Below the pieces are notes generated by a model that was given only the letters and a program-made list of their open reading frames with translations, did not search any database and was not told the origin of the DNA. From positions 1,444,001 through 1,508,000 of the forward strand of contig CP091137.1 of NCBI GenBank assembly GCA_021582295.1: 64,000 bases of DNA, given 5' to 3'. This document shows, in pieces, positions 18,764 through 28,356 of the stretch. Position numbers and translations under genes: made by a program. The stretch comes from Candidatus Thiovulum stygium. Lineage in GTDB: Bacteria > Campylobacterota > Campylobacteria > Campylobacterales > Thiovulaceae. Each line of letters starts with the position of its first letter. The stretch's first letter is position 1.

Positions 18764-21700
18764 TTACTCTTCACTATCTGCAGAAATTCTAAATTCACTA
18801 CTAAAGTTTATAATAAAATTCACCTCATCGATATTTAAGCCAAATTTACTATAAATTGCCAAATCTATTTGATCTATTAGATGTTTAGATTTTCTTGCAA
18901 TATATCTACGAAATCCACCTTCTACATAACTATTTTTCTGTAAATCAATCATATACTCATTATATATTTTTGATATTTCTATAATTTCATTATTAGAAAA
19001 AGCAGAAATATTAAGTGGAAACATCTCCAAATCAGACATTTTTTGATTTAAATGGTCTGAATATATAGAATAAAACCAATAATATAAATTACTTGATAAA
19101 ATAGCACCTATTAAATCTCTATAATTGTTAGAAACTACAAGATATTTTTCTGCACTTGAACCAGTTGAAAAATTAGTTATAAGGTTATAATAACGACCTC
19201 CAGAAGCTCTATAAAAAACATTTTCTCCATTTTTTATATAATAATCTGATAATCTTTTAGGCAAAGAAAATAACTTATTTAATATATCTATCTCTATTTT
19301 TTCACCAACTTTAGGAATTCTTCCATATTTTTGAAAACCAAATGAATCTATAAAATGGAGACTTTTCATCATATCTTTTCCAGCTGTTTTTGCATATCTT
19401 TTATTAGGGGTTGTTGATAAAAGCTCTTTAGTTGGGAAACCGCTATTTTTAAGTTCAATAATCGTAACTGCCTGTTCAGCTTCAGGAAATATTTTAGTTG
19501 GTCTATCTGAATATGAAGAGATTTTAATTTTTTCGCAACTATTATAAACTATATTATGAAGTTGAGAAATTGATTCGCTACTTGTTACAGATAGCGGAAC
19601 TATAAAATTTAAATAGCCATTTTTTGATATTTGAAGTCCTCTTTCAATAAATAGCGAATAACTATTAGTTGAACCTTTAAAATTTTTATCACTTCTAGCA
19701 CTCTTATATTTTTTAAGAAAATAATCTTTTTCGCCATCTTTAAGTTCAACACCATACGGCGGATTTCCAAGCACAATATCAAAACCGATAAAATTGCCAT
19801 CATTATCGAGAGATTCTGGAAATTCAAATCTCCATTCAAAAGCATTTTTATAGATGTCGCCATTTTCAATATAATTAATTTCATTTTCAAGTTCAATCAT
19901 AGGCTTTAAACTTTTTTTAGCTTTTTCACTATATTTTAAGAGTTCTTTCTCTTCCATCATTTCAATGAGCATTGTCCCTGAAAAACTATTAGTTAATTTA
20001 ACAGCTTGAAGAATTAATGAATCATGCAAATTAACGATTTTTCCGCTATGGTTACCAGTATCAATAAGATTATAAATATCTAATTTTTCTTCTTTTAAAT
20101 AACTATCTAAATTAGATTTTGGAATATATTCTTTAAATAAGCCAAACTCTTTAATATATTTAGAAAGAAGTTCGCGAAGTTTTATATTTTCAGATAAACC
20201 ATATTTAAGTTCAGATCTGAATTTATTTTGAAGAATATCAATAGCTTGACGATTTCGACTACCATTTCGGTATTTATTTACAAGTTCTTTATAATTTTCT
20301 AGCTTAATTTTAATATCAAGTTCATATTTTGAAATCAGCGAATTACCAACTTTAATATTTATATCGATATTTGGAAGAGTTACAAGCTTATTATTTTCAT
20401 AATAACTTTCTTTTAGAAGTTCAATCCATAATCTTAATCTAGCTATATTTACAGAATTGATATTTATATCAACTCCAAAAAGCTGGTTTTCAATGATATG
20501 CAACTTCTCATTAAAAATAGTTTTCTGAATTCGTTTCACCTCATCAGAAACTTTTCCACTTTTGTTAATAAGATATCTAAAATTTTCGCCATCTTCATCA
20601 GAAATATATAACTCATCATTTTCAAGCACTATATTTATATTTTTTAGTCGTTTGGCATTTTCATCAATTAAAATGCCAAGATAAGATTTTATATAAATAA
20701 GTTCGTTAAGAGCAGAAACAAGAAAATGACCGCTACCAACGGCAGGATCAACAATTGTTATAGAATTTATAAGATTATTTGCTTCTATTATGTCAAATTT
20801 TTCATTATATAAATCACTTAAATTTTTACAATTAAAATTATATTTATTATTAAATTTTTCAATAACAACTTTCTGAATAGTTTCACGACTCATATACATA
20901 GTTATAAAAGCTGGAGTAAAAAAACTACCATCTTTATAACCATTTAATTTTTCAAAAATAAGTCCCAAAACAGCTGAATTAATCAAATCGCTATTTTTAA
21001 ATTCTGAAGAATCATCACCAAAATTATATGAATTTAAAAAATCTAAAAGATATTCTAAAGTTCCAACAACATCTTTTGTCTTATATTTTTTTAGCTGAAG
21101 ATTGTCATTAAGATTTGAAATTCTTAAAAATTCTTGTTCAAGTTTAGTTGTCTCAAAAAGAGAACTATTTAAATAAGGAGTATTTTTATAAATTTCTATA
21201 TTTACGGAAAATCTTTTATCGTAATCAAAAGCTAAAACTTCAAAGAACAGAGTATTTAATTTACCAAAACTATTCGTATTGACATACGACAAAAATCGCG
21301 GATAATCGCCATTATGAATATTTAATAATTTGGCTTCAAGTAATTTTAAAAATAAAATTCTGTTCAACCAAGAAATATTTAATTCAAGTGCGATATTAAA
21401 AAGTTGTTCATCATTATCAATTTTGAATTCTGTTTGTAATTTTAAAATCGAAATTTCCATCATTGAGCCAAGTTCTCGTTTCTCTTTGCTTTTTCTCTGA
21501 ATTAACTTTTTTTTGCCAGAGGTCTCTTCAAGCCCGAAAATATACAAAAGTTCAAGATAAAATTCGCGATTAAGAGTATTAGAATCAGATTTATCAGATT
21601 TATCATATTCTTTTAAAAGATGAGGTTTAGATAAAATCTTATATATATTTTGAAGTTGATAATTATCAAAACTATCTCGAAAATTTATATAAACAACTTT

Positions 21701-22270
21701 GAAATTTTCTAAAATATTATTATCTTTAAGCTCATCATAAACAGCTTTATAAAAATCTTCAGTTTTAATCAAAACAGATTTTTTATCAATTTCAAACTCA
21801 ATATACAATTTTTCTAATTTTTTCAATGAAGCGATTTTTTCAAATTCAATAGCATCTATAATAAACCAATCAAAGCCATTAGTAATTATTAAGTTGCGAA
21901 TTGATAAATTTTTTTCTTGAATCTTTTCTCGAAAATAATATAAAACAATTTCGTGAAGAGCTTTTGTATTAAAATTATCTTTGCTAACCATTTCAAAGCT
22001 ATTTTTTAAACTTTTAAATTCAATTAAAACTTCAGGATTATCATCTTTATAAATAGCAAGATCAACTCGTTTTTTAGTATTAATTTCAGAATAACCAATA
22101 TTTCTGAAAAAATCTGCAACAACATTTTTATTAAATTCTTCAGATTCATCAAATTTAAGATCATGTATTAATTTGTCAAAGCATTTTTTAAATAATAAAA
22201 ATTCTTCTTCAGTTAATTTATCTCTTAAATATCCCCGTTTTAATACTTTTTGAGGTAATTCAAAAATCAT
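18764..22270 (-). CDS. Type IIG restriction-modification enzyme (Eco57I-like, nuclease and methylase in one chain)
   Basis: A 1168-aa single-chain restriction-modification protein. The N-terminus has a PD-(D/E)xK nuclease site: RVDLAIYKDD, then EVLIEFKS near residue 80. The middle holds the adenine methylase: motif I DPAVGSGHFLVSALNEL and motif IV IVLGNPPYG, the NPPY of N6-adenine methylases. The C-terminal part, with KRYAKTAGKDMM and RASGGRYYNLITNFS, should be the DNA recognition domain. No separate methylase or specificity gene is nearby, as expected of type IIG. The target sequence cannot be predicted. It ends at a bidirectional terminator and starts one base after the next gene's stop. 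It holds three GATGAGGT words. Confidence 0.85.
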   Translation of the reverse strand: MIFELPQKVLKRGYLRDKLTEEEFLLFKKCFDKLIHDLKFDESEEFNKNVVADFFRNIGYSEINTKKRVDLAIYKDDNPEVLIEFKSLKNSFEMVSKDNFNTKALHEIVLYYFREKIQEKNLSIRNLIITNGFDWFIIDAIEFEKIASLKKLEKLYIEFEIDKKSVLIKTEDFYKAVYDELKDNNILENFKVVYINFRDSFDNYQLQNIYKILSKPHLLKEYDKSDKSDSNTLNREFYLELLYIFGLEETSGKKKLIQRKSKEKRELGSMMEISILKLQTEFKIDNDEQLFNIALELNISWLNRILFLKLLEAKLLNIHNGDYPRFLSYVNTNSFGKLNTLFFEVLAFDYDKRFSVNIEIYKNTPYLNSSLFETTKLEQEFLRISNLNDNLQLKKYKTKDVVGTLEYLLDFLNSYNFGDDSSEFKNSDLINSAVLGLIFEKLNGYKDGSFFTPAFITMYMSRETIQKVVIEKFNNKYNFNCKNLSDLYNEKFDIIEANNLINSITIVDPAVGSGHFLVSALNELIYIKSYLGILIDENAKRLKNINIVLENDELYISDEDGENFRYLINKSGKVSDEVKRIQKTIFNEKLHIIENQLFGVDININSVNIARLRLWIELLKESYYENNKLVTLPNIDINIKVGNSLISKYELDIKIKLENYKELVNKYRNGSRNRQAIDILQNKFRSELKYGLSENIKLRELLSKYIKEFGLFKEYIPKSNLDSYLKEEKLDIYNLIDTGNHSGKIVNLHDSLILQAVKLTNSFSGTMLIEMMEEKELLKYSEKAKKSLKPMIELENEINYIENGDIYKNAFEWRFEFPESLDNDGNFIGFDIVLGNPPYGVELKDGEKDYFLKKYKSARSDKNFKGSTNSYSLFIERGLQISKNGYLNFIVPLSVTSSESISQLHNIVYNSCEKIKISSYSDRPTKIFPEAEQAVTIIELKNSGFPTKELLSTTPNKRYAKTAGKDMMKSLHFIDSFGFQKYGRIPKVGEKIEIDILNKLFSLPKRLSDYYIKNGENVFYRASGGRYYNLITNFSTGSSAEKYLVVSNNYRDLIGAILSSNLYYWFYSIYSDHLNQKMSDLEMFPLNISAFSNNEIIEISKIYNEYMIDLQKNSYVEGGFRRYIARKSKHLIDQIDLAIYSKFGLNIDEVNFIINFSSEFRISADSEE

Positions 22271-22271
22271 T

Positions 22272-23282
22272 TTATATCCTATTCTCAGATTTTTTTATAT
22301 ATTTACTAAATAATCGATGAGGTTCAACCTCATCATCTAAAAAACTATTATTCAAAATGGATTCAGCTAAAAGTTTGCCAAAATATGGAGCTAACGAAAA
22401 ACCATAACCACCTAAACCCGAAAAAATATATAAATCATTTTTATAAATATAATTATCTTTATTATATTTACGACCATTTATAATTTGTGGAAACTTTTCA
22501 ACTGTTTTTTTACTATCAACAACTTTTCCAACAATTGGAAAATAATCATGTGAAGCTGAACGAACTCCAGAATAACTTTTAATAATTTTAGGATTTTCTA
22601 AATTTACAATTTTTAATGCTTTTTTCAAGAAATTTTCTTGTTCGATATTTGAACTCTCTCGTTCTAAAATATCTCTAAAATGAGTTGCGCCAATTCTTAT
22701 AATGCCATTTATTGTTTTTGAAATAGAAATATCTTTGTGATAGCTTTCTGTTAAAATAGTTTGACTTTCAATATCCAATCTTTCACCCCAAACAGGACGA
22801 ATTTTTATATATGGTTCATTTGTAAGTTTTGAGATATCAGAAATTGCACCAGTTGATAAAATTAAGTTTTTGGTTTTAAAGTTTTCAACTTGCCAAAATT
22901 CACCATCAAAATATATGTTTTTAATATTTAAATAAACTATATTTATATTTTTAGCAAAATAATTTAAGATATTTTGAGCATCAGCAACATGGCTATTTAA
23001 AATAAATTTTTCCCCATTTTCGATATGAATTAATTTTGATTCATGAATATATTGCGGAACATTTGAGAAATAAAAATCTCTTGAAAAAATCATTGCAGAA
23101 TTTATAAGTTTTGATAGAGAGGAATCGCTAATTTTAGGATTTAAAAAAGCTCCAGCAGAACCAGAACCACCAGAACCAATTTTTGATTTTTCTATTAATA
23201 GAGTTTTAGAATTTTTAGAAAGATTATAAGAGGAGAAGAGTCCTGCGACTCCTCCGCCAATAACTATTGAATCAAAAATCAA
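22272..23282 (-). CDS. mnmC: MnmC-type FAD-dependent tRNA-modification oxidoreductase (stand-alone FAD domain)
   Basis: A 336-aa FAD oxidoreductase with the dinucleotide site IVIGGGVAGLFSSYNLS at the very start. The segment SGSAGAFLNPKIS resembles the MnmC signature near the flavin. Later SYSGVRSASHDYFPIVGKV and LYIFSGLGGYGFSLAP match the C-terminal half of MnmC. In Escherichia coli this domain, fused to a methylase, oxidises cmnm5U34 in tRNA; here it stands alone. A D-amino-acid oxidase of related fold is the alternative. Its last codons contain an inverted GATGAGGT pair (22316-22334), so a hairpin is written into the coding sequence. The restriction gene follows at once. Confidence 0.78.
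   Translation of the reverse strand: MIFDSIVIGGGVAGLFSSYNLSKNSKTLLIEKSKIGSGGSGSAGAFLNPKISDSSLSKLINSAMIFSRDFYFSNVPQYIHESKLIHIENGEKFILNSHVADAQNILNYFAKNINIVYLNIKNIYFDGEFWQVENFKTKNLILSTGAISDISKLTNEPYIKIRPVWGERLDIESQTILTESYHKDISISKTINGIIRIGATHFRDILERESSNIEQENFLKKALKIVNLENPKIIKSYSGVRSASHDYFPIVGKVVDSKKTVEKFPQIINGRKYNKDNYIYKNDLYIFSGLGGYGFSLAPYFGKLLAESILNNSFLDDEVEPHRLFSKYIKKSENRI
22316..22334. repeat. Inverted GATGAGGT pair inside the mnmC coding end
   Basis: GATGAGGT (22316-22323) and ACCTCATC (22327-22334) face each other across TCA. They encode part of DDEVEPHRLF near the C-terminus, so the hairpin is translated. Its position just before the next gene is like the terminator-like pairs elsewhere in the window. 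Confidence 0.85.
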
Positions 23283-23320
23283 AAAGTTATCAGCTTGTTT
23301 TTTTTAATAAATTAAGTAGA

Positions 23321-23827
23321 TTAGTTTGATGCAGCAACAAGAGCTTCATCGTAATTTGGCTCTTCTGTGATTTCTGGAACAATTTGCTTATAAGAAACAA
23401 CACCATTTTCGTCAATAACAAAAATAACTCGAGCAGAAATTCCAGCTAATACACCATCAGCGATTAAAGTTCCATAGTTATAAGAAAAATCTTTATTTCT
23501 GAAATCTGAAGCTACGATTAAATTATTAATTCCTTCAACTGAACAGAATCTTTTAGAAGCAAAAGGTAAATCCATAGAAACAATAATTGTCTCAACATTT
23601 TCAAGAGCTGAAGCTTTTGAGTTAAATTTTCTTGTTTCAGTTGCACAAACTGCTGTATCAAGAGATGGAACAGCTACGATAAGTTGTTTTTTGCCTTTAG
23701 CTCCGCCGATTGTTACATCGCCTAAACCGTCAGAATTAACAACTCTAACAACTGGAGCAACATCTCCAACTTTTACATTTCGACCAGCAAGAGCGACATC
23801 ATTGCCTTTTAATTTTGTAGTAACCAT
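23321..23827 (-). CDS. tpx: Thiol peroxidase (atypical 2-Cys peroxiredoxin)
   Basis: Tpx removes hydrogen peroxide and small peroxides with electrons from thioredoxin. The 168-aa protein has the peroxidatic cysteine in PSLDTAVCATETRKF and the resolving cysteine in KRFCSVEG, both typical. The N-terminal LKGNDVALAGRNVKVGD also fits. The ATG lies after a GGAG site, in a gap of 174 nt from the SPFH gene, so it has its own promoter region. No signal peptide is seen. The gene is intact and of normal length. Confidence 0.95.
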   Translation of the reverse strand: MVTTKLKGNDVALAGRNVKVGDVAPVVRVVNSDGLGDVTIGGAKGKKQLIVAVPSLDTAVCATETRKFNSKASALENVETIIVSMDLPFASKRFCSVEGINNLIVASDFRNKDFSYNYGTLIADGVLAGISARVIFVIDENGVVSYKQIVPEITEEPNYDEALVAASN

Positions 23828-24001
23828 TTTTATGATTCTCCTATTTTTAATTTATAGAATTTTATTTTAATAAACCTTATGTCGTTATTAAGATTTTAGT
23901 TAATTTTTTTATCAAACTAACTTGTTTAAGTTTGAGTATTTATTCGCTTTTGCTTATGAAATCTGATACTAATTATTAATTACTTTATATATTATAATAA
24001 T

Positions 24002-25075
24002 TTATTGAACTTGTTGGCTATTAGTAATAGATTTATTTTTTGAACCAGAATCTTTCATATCAACCCATAAATTTGGAGTTGAACCACCTGGAGTCAAGAA
24101 AATTTTTGCATCAGTATTAACTTGAAGAGCTTTATTAAATTCACCTTGAACTTGAAGTTGTTCTAAAGCTAATAAATTAGGAGTTAAACTCTCAGAAATT
24201 AATTTATTTGCTTTAGCTTTTGATTCAGCTTCGATTAAAACAGAATCTGCGATACCTTGAGATTGAATTTTTCTAGCTTCAGCATCACCTCGAGCAAGTT
24301 CAGCTTTTTGAAAAGCGGTCTGTTTAGCTTTTTCAACTTCTTGTTGAGCTCTTTCGACCTCTTGTTTTGCAACTTGAACTTTTTCGATTTGTTCTTTTAC
24401 TTTAATTGGTAAAACAATTTCTCTTAAATTGACAGATTCTAATTTAGCAGGAGAATGTTCAAGATTTTCGATTCGTTCTCGAATATTTGTATCAATTAAA
24501 GTAGCGATTTCATTTCGTTTAATAGGTAAATTTTCAGCTTCGTAACTGCCAATAACATTTCGAACAATGTCGCGAACAACTGGATTAATAATTTTTTCTT
24601 CCCAAGAGACTCCCCAAGTTGAAATTGTTCTTGCAACATTATCTTGATTTAATTTATATTGAACAGTTAATTCTATTGTTACAGGAAGACCTCTTTTATC
24701 AAGAACAGTTATAGCTTCTCGAGTTTGAAGACCTTCATCTTTTTTGCTATCACTAAATAAATCAATAGATTTATAATGAACAAGTCTAACTTTTGTATCG
24801 ACAACCATAACTTGTTGAATAATTGGTACAACAAAATGAATTCCGGGTTCAAGTGGAATTTGTTGATATTTTCCGAGAGTTATTTTAATTCCTCGTTCGC
24901 CTTCACTAATAATTGTAAAAGGTTTAGCAAAAAAGAAAAATCCAAAAATAGTTAAAGCTGAATAGACTAACCAAGAATGATTACCTAAATTTTTAATAAA
25001 TTCAGGTGGTTCAGGAATTTGACCTCCACCGTTACCACCACTTCCTCGCTGGAAATCTCGCATATCTGCTGGCAT
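24002..25075 (-). CDS. SPFH/prohibitin-family membrane protein
   Basis: A 357-aa protein. A glycine-rich N-terminus is followed by one membrane segment (about residues 34-54, WLVYSALTIFGFFFFA). The SPFH/Band 7 domain starts GERGIKITLGKYQQIPLEPG. A long Glu/Ala/Gln coiled coil follows (VAKQEVERAQQEVEKAK), then a polar tail. Such proteins form ring assemblies in the membrane; HflK/HflC and prohibitins regulate the protease FtsH. Only one member is here, as in other Campylobacterota, so prohibitin-like is a better name than HflK. It lies 4 nt downstream of ilvE, probably in the same operon. Confidence 0.88.
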   Translation of the reverse strand: MPADMRDFQRGSGGNGGGQIPEPPEFIKNLGNHSWLVYSALTIFGFFFFAKPFTIISEGERGIKITLGKYQQIPLEPGIHFVVPIIQQVMVVDTKVRLVHYKSIDLFSDSKKDEGLQTREAITVLDKRGLPVTIELTVQYKLNQDNVARTISTWGVSWEEKIINPVVRDIVRNVIGSYEAENLPIKRNEIATLIDTNIRERIENLEHSPAKLESVNLREIVLPIKVKEQIEKVQVAKQEVERAQQEVEKAKQTAFQKAELARGDAEARKIQSQGIADSVLIEAESKAKANKLISESLTPNLLALEQLQVQGEFNKALQVNTDAKIFLTPGGSTPNLWVDMKDSGSKNKSITNSQQVQ

Positions 25076-25079
25076 TTAA

Positions 25080-26003
25080 TTACCTCTCATTTACATAAGT
25101 CAGCATATAATTATATTTTTCATTTCGTCCATAGACAACATCAAAATATGCTTTTTGAATAATTTCAGTAATAGTTCCGCGACCACCATTTCCGATAATT
25201 CTGCTATCAACATCACGAATTGGAGTAATTTCAGCAGCTGTTCCAGTAAAAAAAGCTTCATCTGCAATATAGACCTCATCACGAGTAACTCTTCTTCGTT
25301 CAACTGGAATATTTAAATCTTTAGCAATTTTAATAACAGTATCTTGAGTAATACCTTCAAGGGCATTATCATTTGGAGGACAAATTAGAACTCCATTTCG
25401 AACGATAAAAAAGATTTCACCACTACCTTCAGCGATAAAACCTTCACTATCTAATAATAAGCCTTCTTGATAACCTGCTTCAATTGCTTCATATTTAGCC
25501 ATTTGTGAATTAATATAATTTGCAACAGCTTTAGCTTTACCCATAGTTGATCGAACTGAATTTCGCATAAACGATGAAATTTTTACTCGAATACCATTTT
25601 TTAAGCCATCATCACCGAGATAACTACCCCATTCCCAAGCTGCAACAGCAGATTTAACAGGAGCTTTCATGTGATAAACTCCCATAACTCCGTAACCTAA
25701 ATATATAATAGGTCTTATATAAACATTCTTTTTAAACTCATTTCGTCGTAATAATTCGATTTGAGCTATTTCAAGTTGTTCTAATGTAAAAGTTGGTTTA
25801 ATCATAGTGATTTTTGCTGAATTTAAAAGTCTTTGAGTATGTTCTCGAAGTCTAAAAATAGCTAAACCTTTATCAGTTTGATATGCTCGAACACCTTCAA
25901 ATACACCATTTCCATAATGTAAAGTATGAGTTAAGATATGGGTTGTTGCTTTTTCCCAATCAACAAATTCGCCATCCATCCAGATATATTTTGCTGGTTC
26001 CAT
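25080..26003 (-). CDS. ilvE: Branched-chain amino acid aminotransferase
   Basis: IlvE performs the last step of leucine, isoleucine and valine synthesis. The 307-aa fold-type IV PLP enzyme has the N-terminal YIWMDGEFVDWEKA and HYGNGVFEGVRAY, the lysine region GKAKAVANYINSQMA, and the cofactor segments EGLLLDSEGFIAEGSGE and TGTAAEITPIRDVD. Length and motifs are normal. It lies between a truncated haemoglobin gene (1-nt gap) and the SPFH gene (4-nt gap), so the three form a tight minus-strand cluster. A GATGAGGT word lies at 25273-25280. Confidence 0.95.
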   Translation of the reverse strand: MEPAKYIWMDGEFVDWEKATTHILTHTLHYGNGVFEGVRAYQTDKGLAIFRLREHTQRLLNSAKITMIKPTFTLEQLEIAQIELLRRNEFKKNVYIRPIIYLGYGVMGVYHMKAPVKSAVAAWEWGSYLGDDGLKNGIRVKISSFMRNSVRSTMGKAKAVANYINSQMAKYEAIEAGYQEGLLLDSEGFIAEGSGEIFFIVRNGVLICPPNDNALEGITQDTVIKIAKDLNIPVERRRVTRDEVYIADEAFFTGTAAEITPIRDVDSRIIGNGGRGTITEIIQKAYFDVVYGRNEKYNYMLTYVNER

Positions 26004-26004
26004 T

Positions 26005-26448
26005 TTAATTCTCCTCTTGAGTATTTATCATCCAAATTGAAAATACATTAATATAATTCCAGAATATCTCAATCAGAGCTGTTGGCACACGATTTTCAAG
26101 AGATTTCAAAATAGGAATATATAATTCTAACCATACTCTTCTAGCTTTTGGAGTTATTCTAAAAGGTGCATGACGACCTACCATTCTTGGAGCTCCTCGA
26201 CTTTCAGTAAAATATGGCTTTCCTCCTAAAATCTGAATAAAAAAGTCAGAGGCATGTTTTTTTGCCTCTTCAAATTCTTCACCATCGGCAGGAAATAAAC
26301 TTCTTATTTCACTATTTAGAATTGCTTCATAATGCTTATTAACAATATCTCTAATTCCAGCTTCACCAAGAAACTTGAAAAAATCTGGATGAGGTGCTGT
26401 TACTGGTGGTCTTTCTCCAAATGGAGCTTCTCTAATAACTAGATTCAT
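26005..26448 (-). CDS. Group II-like truncated haemoglobin
   Basis: A 147-aa 2/2 globin. The segment RMVGRHAPFRITPKARRVWLELY carries the proximal histidine (RHAPF) and the conserved tryptophan of group II (GlbO-like) truncated haemoglobins. Upstream, IRDIVNKHYEAILNSEIRSLFP fits the first helices. An N-terminal extension of about 25 residues precedes the globin core. Roles in oxygen or nitric oxide handling are known for relatives such as Ctb of Campylobacter; the role here is not shown. It heads the haemoglobin-ilvE-SPFH cluster. A GATGAGGT word lies at 26388-26395. Confidence 0.85.
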   Translation of the reverse strand: MNLVIREAPFGERPPVTAPHPDFFKFLGEAGIRDIVNKHYEAILNSEIRSLFPADGEEFEEAKKHASDFFIQILGGKPYFTESRGAPRMVGRHAPFRITPKARRVWLELYIPILKSLENRVPTALIEIFWNYINVFSIWMINTQEEN

Positions 26449-26600
26449 ATTGATGATACCTCAGTTTCTAATTTTTTGATTTAAAGGTAATTTTATCGAA
26501 ACGAATAAAATAAAAAAAGAATTGAAGAAAAATTTTAATAATAATTTTAATATTTTTGTGCTATTTAGAAAATTTATAACTTATATTTAATACAATATGT

Positions 26601-27464
26601 TTATATTTTAAATAAATTATCTAATATAATTAAGATTAAAAATATAATTCCTAGATAGCCATTAATTGTAAAAAAAGCTCTATTAATTTTATTAAAATCT
26701 CGTCTCACGATTATATGTTCATAGCTTAACATTAATGCAGAAATTATAGGTATAGTTTTAGCAATTAAACCCAAATTTGCATAAAAAATAGAAGCAGTCC
26801 AAAATATTATTGTTAATAAATGAAAAACTGCTGATATTTTAAGAGTTCTGTTTTTGCCAAATTTTGCTGGAATTGAATGCAAACCACATTTTTTATCAAA
26901 TTCCAAATCTTGAAGTGAATATAAAAGATCAAAACCTGCAACCCAAAACATAACTCCAAACGATAATAAAATTGTCCAAAATGGAATCATATTTTCAATT
27001 GCAACAACTCCAGCAATTGGTGCAAACGAAAGAGAAATTCCAAGTACAATATGAGCAAAATAGCTAAATCTCTTAAAATAAGAATAACTAGCTATTACGA
27101 TTAACATTGGAATAGCTAAAATAAAAGCTAAGTCATTTATATATTTTGCAATAATTATAAAAATAAATCCATTTAAAAATGTAAAAATTGAAATTTGCAA
27201 TTTTGACAAACGACCATCAACACTCGGACGATTTAAAGTTCTTGCATTTTTTGAATCGTGATCGATATCAACAAGTCTGTTAAAAGCCATTGCAAAATTT
27301 CTAGCAGAAATTCCAGCAACAATTGCCAAAAGTGTTAATTTCCAGCCAAACCAACCATTTGATGATATTATCATTGCAATAAATATAAATGGAAGTGAAA
27401 AAACTGTATGTTGAAACATTACTAATTCATTAAAATTTCTTAGTAACTCTATTATTTTTCTCAT
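26601..27464 (-). CDS. mqnP: UbiA-family prenyltransferase, probable MqnP of the futalosine menaquinone pathway
   Basis: A 287-aa integral membrane prenyltransferase with about eight hydrophobic segments. The first aspartate motif is in FNRLVDIDHDSKNART, and the second is DLLYSLQDLEFD. Campylobacterota make menaquinone through futalosine, and MqnP attaches the prenyl chain in that route. The assignment relies on family and phylum, since UbiA motifs alone do not separate MqnP from UbiA. IspB (1998-2900) would supply the prenyl donor. It is transcribed alone, divergent from plsY. No ribosome-site oddity is seen. Confidence 0.8.
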   Translation of the reverse strand: MRKIIELLRNFNELVMFQHTVFSLPFIFIAMIISSNGWFGWKLTLLAIVAGISARNFAMAFNRLVDIDHDSKNARTLNRPSVDGRLSKLQISIFTFLNGFIFIIIAKYINDLAFILAIPMLIVIASYSYFKRFSYFAHIVLGISLSFAPIAGVVAIENMIPFWTILLSFGVMFWVAGFDLLYSLQDLEFDKKCGLHSIPAKFGKNRTLKISAVFHLLTIIFWTASIFYANLGLIAKTIPIISALMLSYEHIIVRRDFNKINRAFFTINGYLGIIFLILIILDNLFKI

Positions 27465-27739
27465 AGATCTCCTAAATTTTGAAATAATTATTTATAATAA
27501 TAGCCACTATTTTCTTTAAAATTTAAAAGGATCTACGGAAAATATAGAGGAGGGGTTTTTGTTCTACTCTATATTATGATTATTTTTTCTATTATAGAAT
27601 TATCGGCTGAGGTAAATCTTTTAGGCTGGATAGCATTTTAAATAATTGTGAAATACAATTATTTCGCTTTTATAAAGTCTCTCTTTAATTTTGGTAGCAT
27701 GTCGATAAATTCAAAAACTACAAATTAACAGGAGATTAA
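27465..27739. promoter_or_regulatory. Divergent promoter region of mqnP and plsY with hairpins
   Basis: This 275-nt gap holds AATATAGAG (27541-27549) facing CTCTATATT (27567-27575). A second hairpin has AAATAATTGT (27640-27649) and ACAATTATTT (27655-27664) around a 5-nt loop and is followed by CGCTTTT. Both genes are read away from the gap, so these are leader or operator structures rather than gene-end terminators, unless a short RNA is made here. Confidence 0.35.
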
Positions 27740-28354
27740 ATGCATTTAGCAGATTTAAATCTTATTTTTTATGTTATTGCTTATTTTCTCGGCTCTATTC
27801 CTTTTGGTTTGATTTTTGCGAAATTATTTGCAGGAATAGATATTCGTGAAAGCGGTAGCGGAAATATTGGAGCTACAAATGTTCTAAGAGTTTTAAAAGA
27901 GAAAAATCCAGTTCTCGCTGGAAAATTATCTTTTTTTACACTTTTAGCAGATGCATTAAAAGCTTCAATACCAATTTTAGTAGCAAAATATACATTTAAT
28001 ATGCCAGAAGCTTCACTTTGGGCAATTGGAGTTATAGCCGTTATTGGACATACTTTTTCTATATTTTTAGCTTTTAATGGTGGTAAAGGTGTTGCAACAG
28101 GTTTAGGTGTAACAGCTGTAATGTTACCTATCGAAACATTAATATCTTTTATAATTTGGATCGTAGTTAGTAAAGCTTTAAAGATATCATCTATATCTTC
28201 TATTGTTGCTCTTATAACTTTATATACAACTAGTTTATATATTTCTTCTGAAACTTTTCATGTTCCACTTGGAATTATCGCATTTATAATTATTTATAAA
28301 CATTTGCCAAATATTGGAAAATTATTATCAGGCGAAGAGAAACGAGTTATCTAA
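27740..28354 (+). CDS. plsY: Glycerol-3-phosphate acyltransferase PlsY
   Basis: PlsY is a membrane enzyme that transfers the acyl group of acyl-phosphate to glycerol-3-phosphate, the first step of phospholipid synthesis. The 204-aa protein has its cytoplasmic motifs SGNIGATNVLR and GHTFSIFLAFNGGKGVATGLG, plus about five membrane segments. CAGGAG lies 6 nt before the ATG. The gene starts a plus-strand run with the GH114-like lipoprotein (2-nt gap) and the NUDIX gene. It is intact. Confidence 0.94.
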   Translation: MHLADLNLIFYVIAYFLGSIPFGLIFAKLFAGIDIRESGSGNIGATNVLRVLKEKNPVLAGKLSFFTLLADALKASIPILVAKYTFNMPEASLWAIGVIAVIGHTFSIFLAFNGGKGVATGLGVTAVMLPIETLISFIIWIVVSKALKISSISSIVALITLYTTSLYISSETFHVPLGIIAFIIIYKHLPNIGKLLSGEEKRVI

Positions 28355-28356
28355 AT

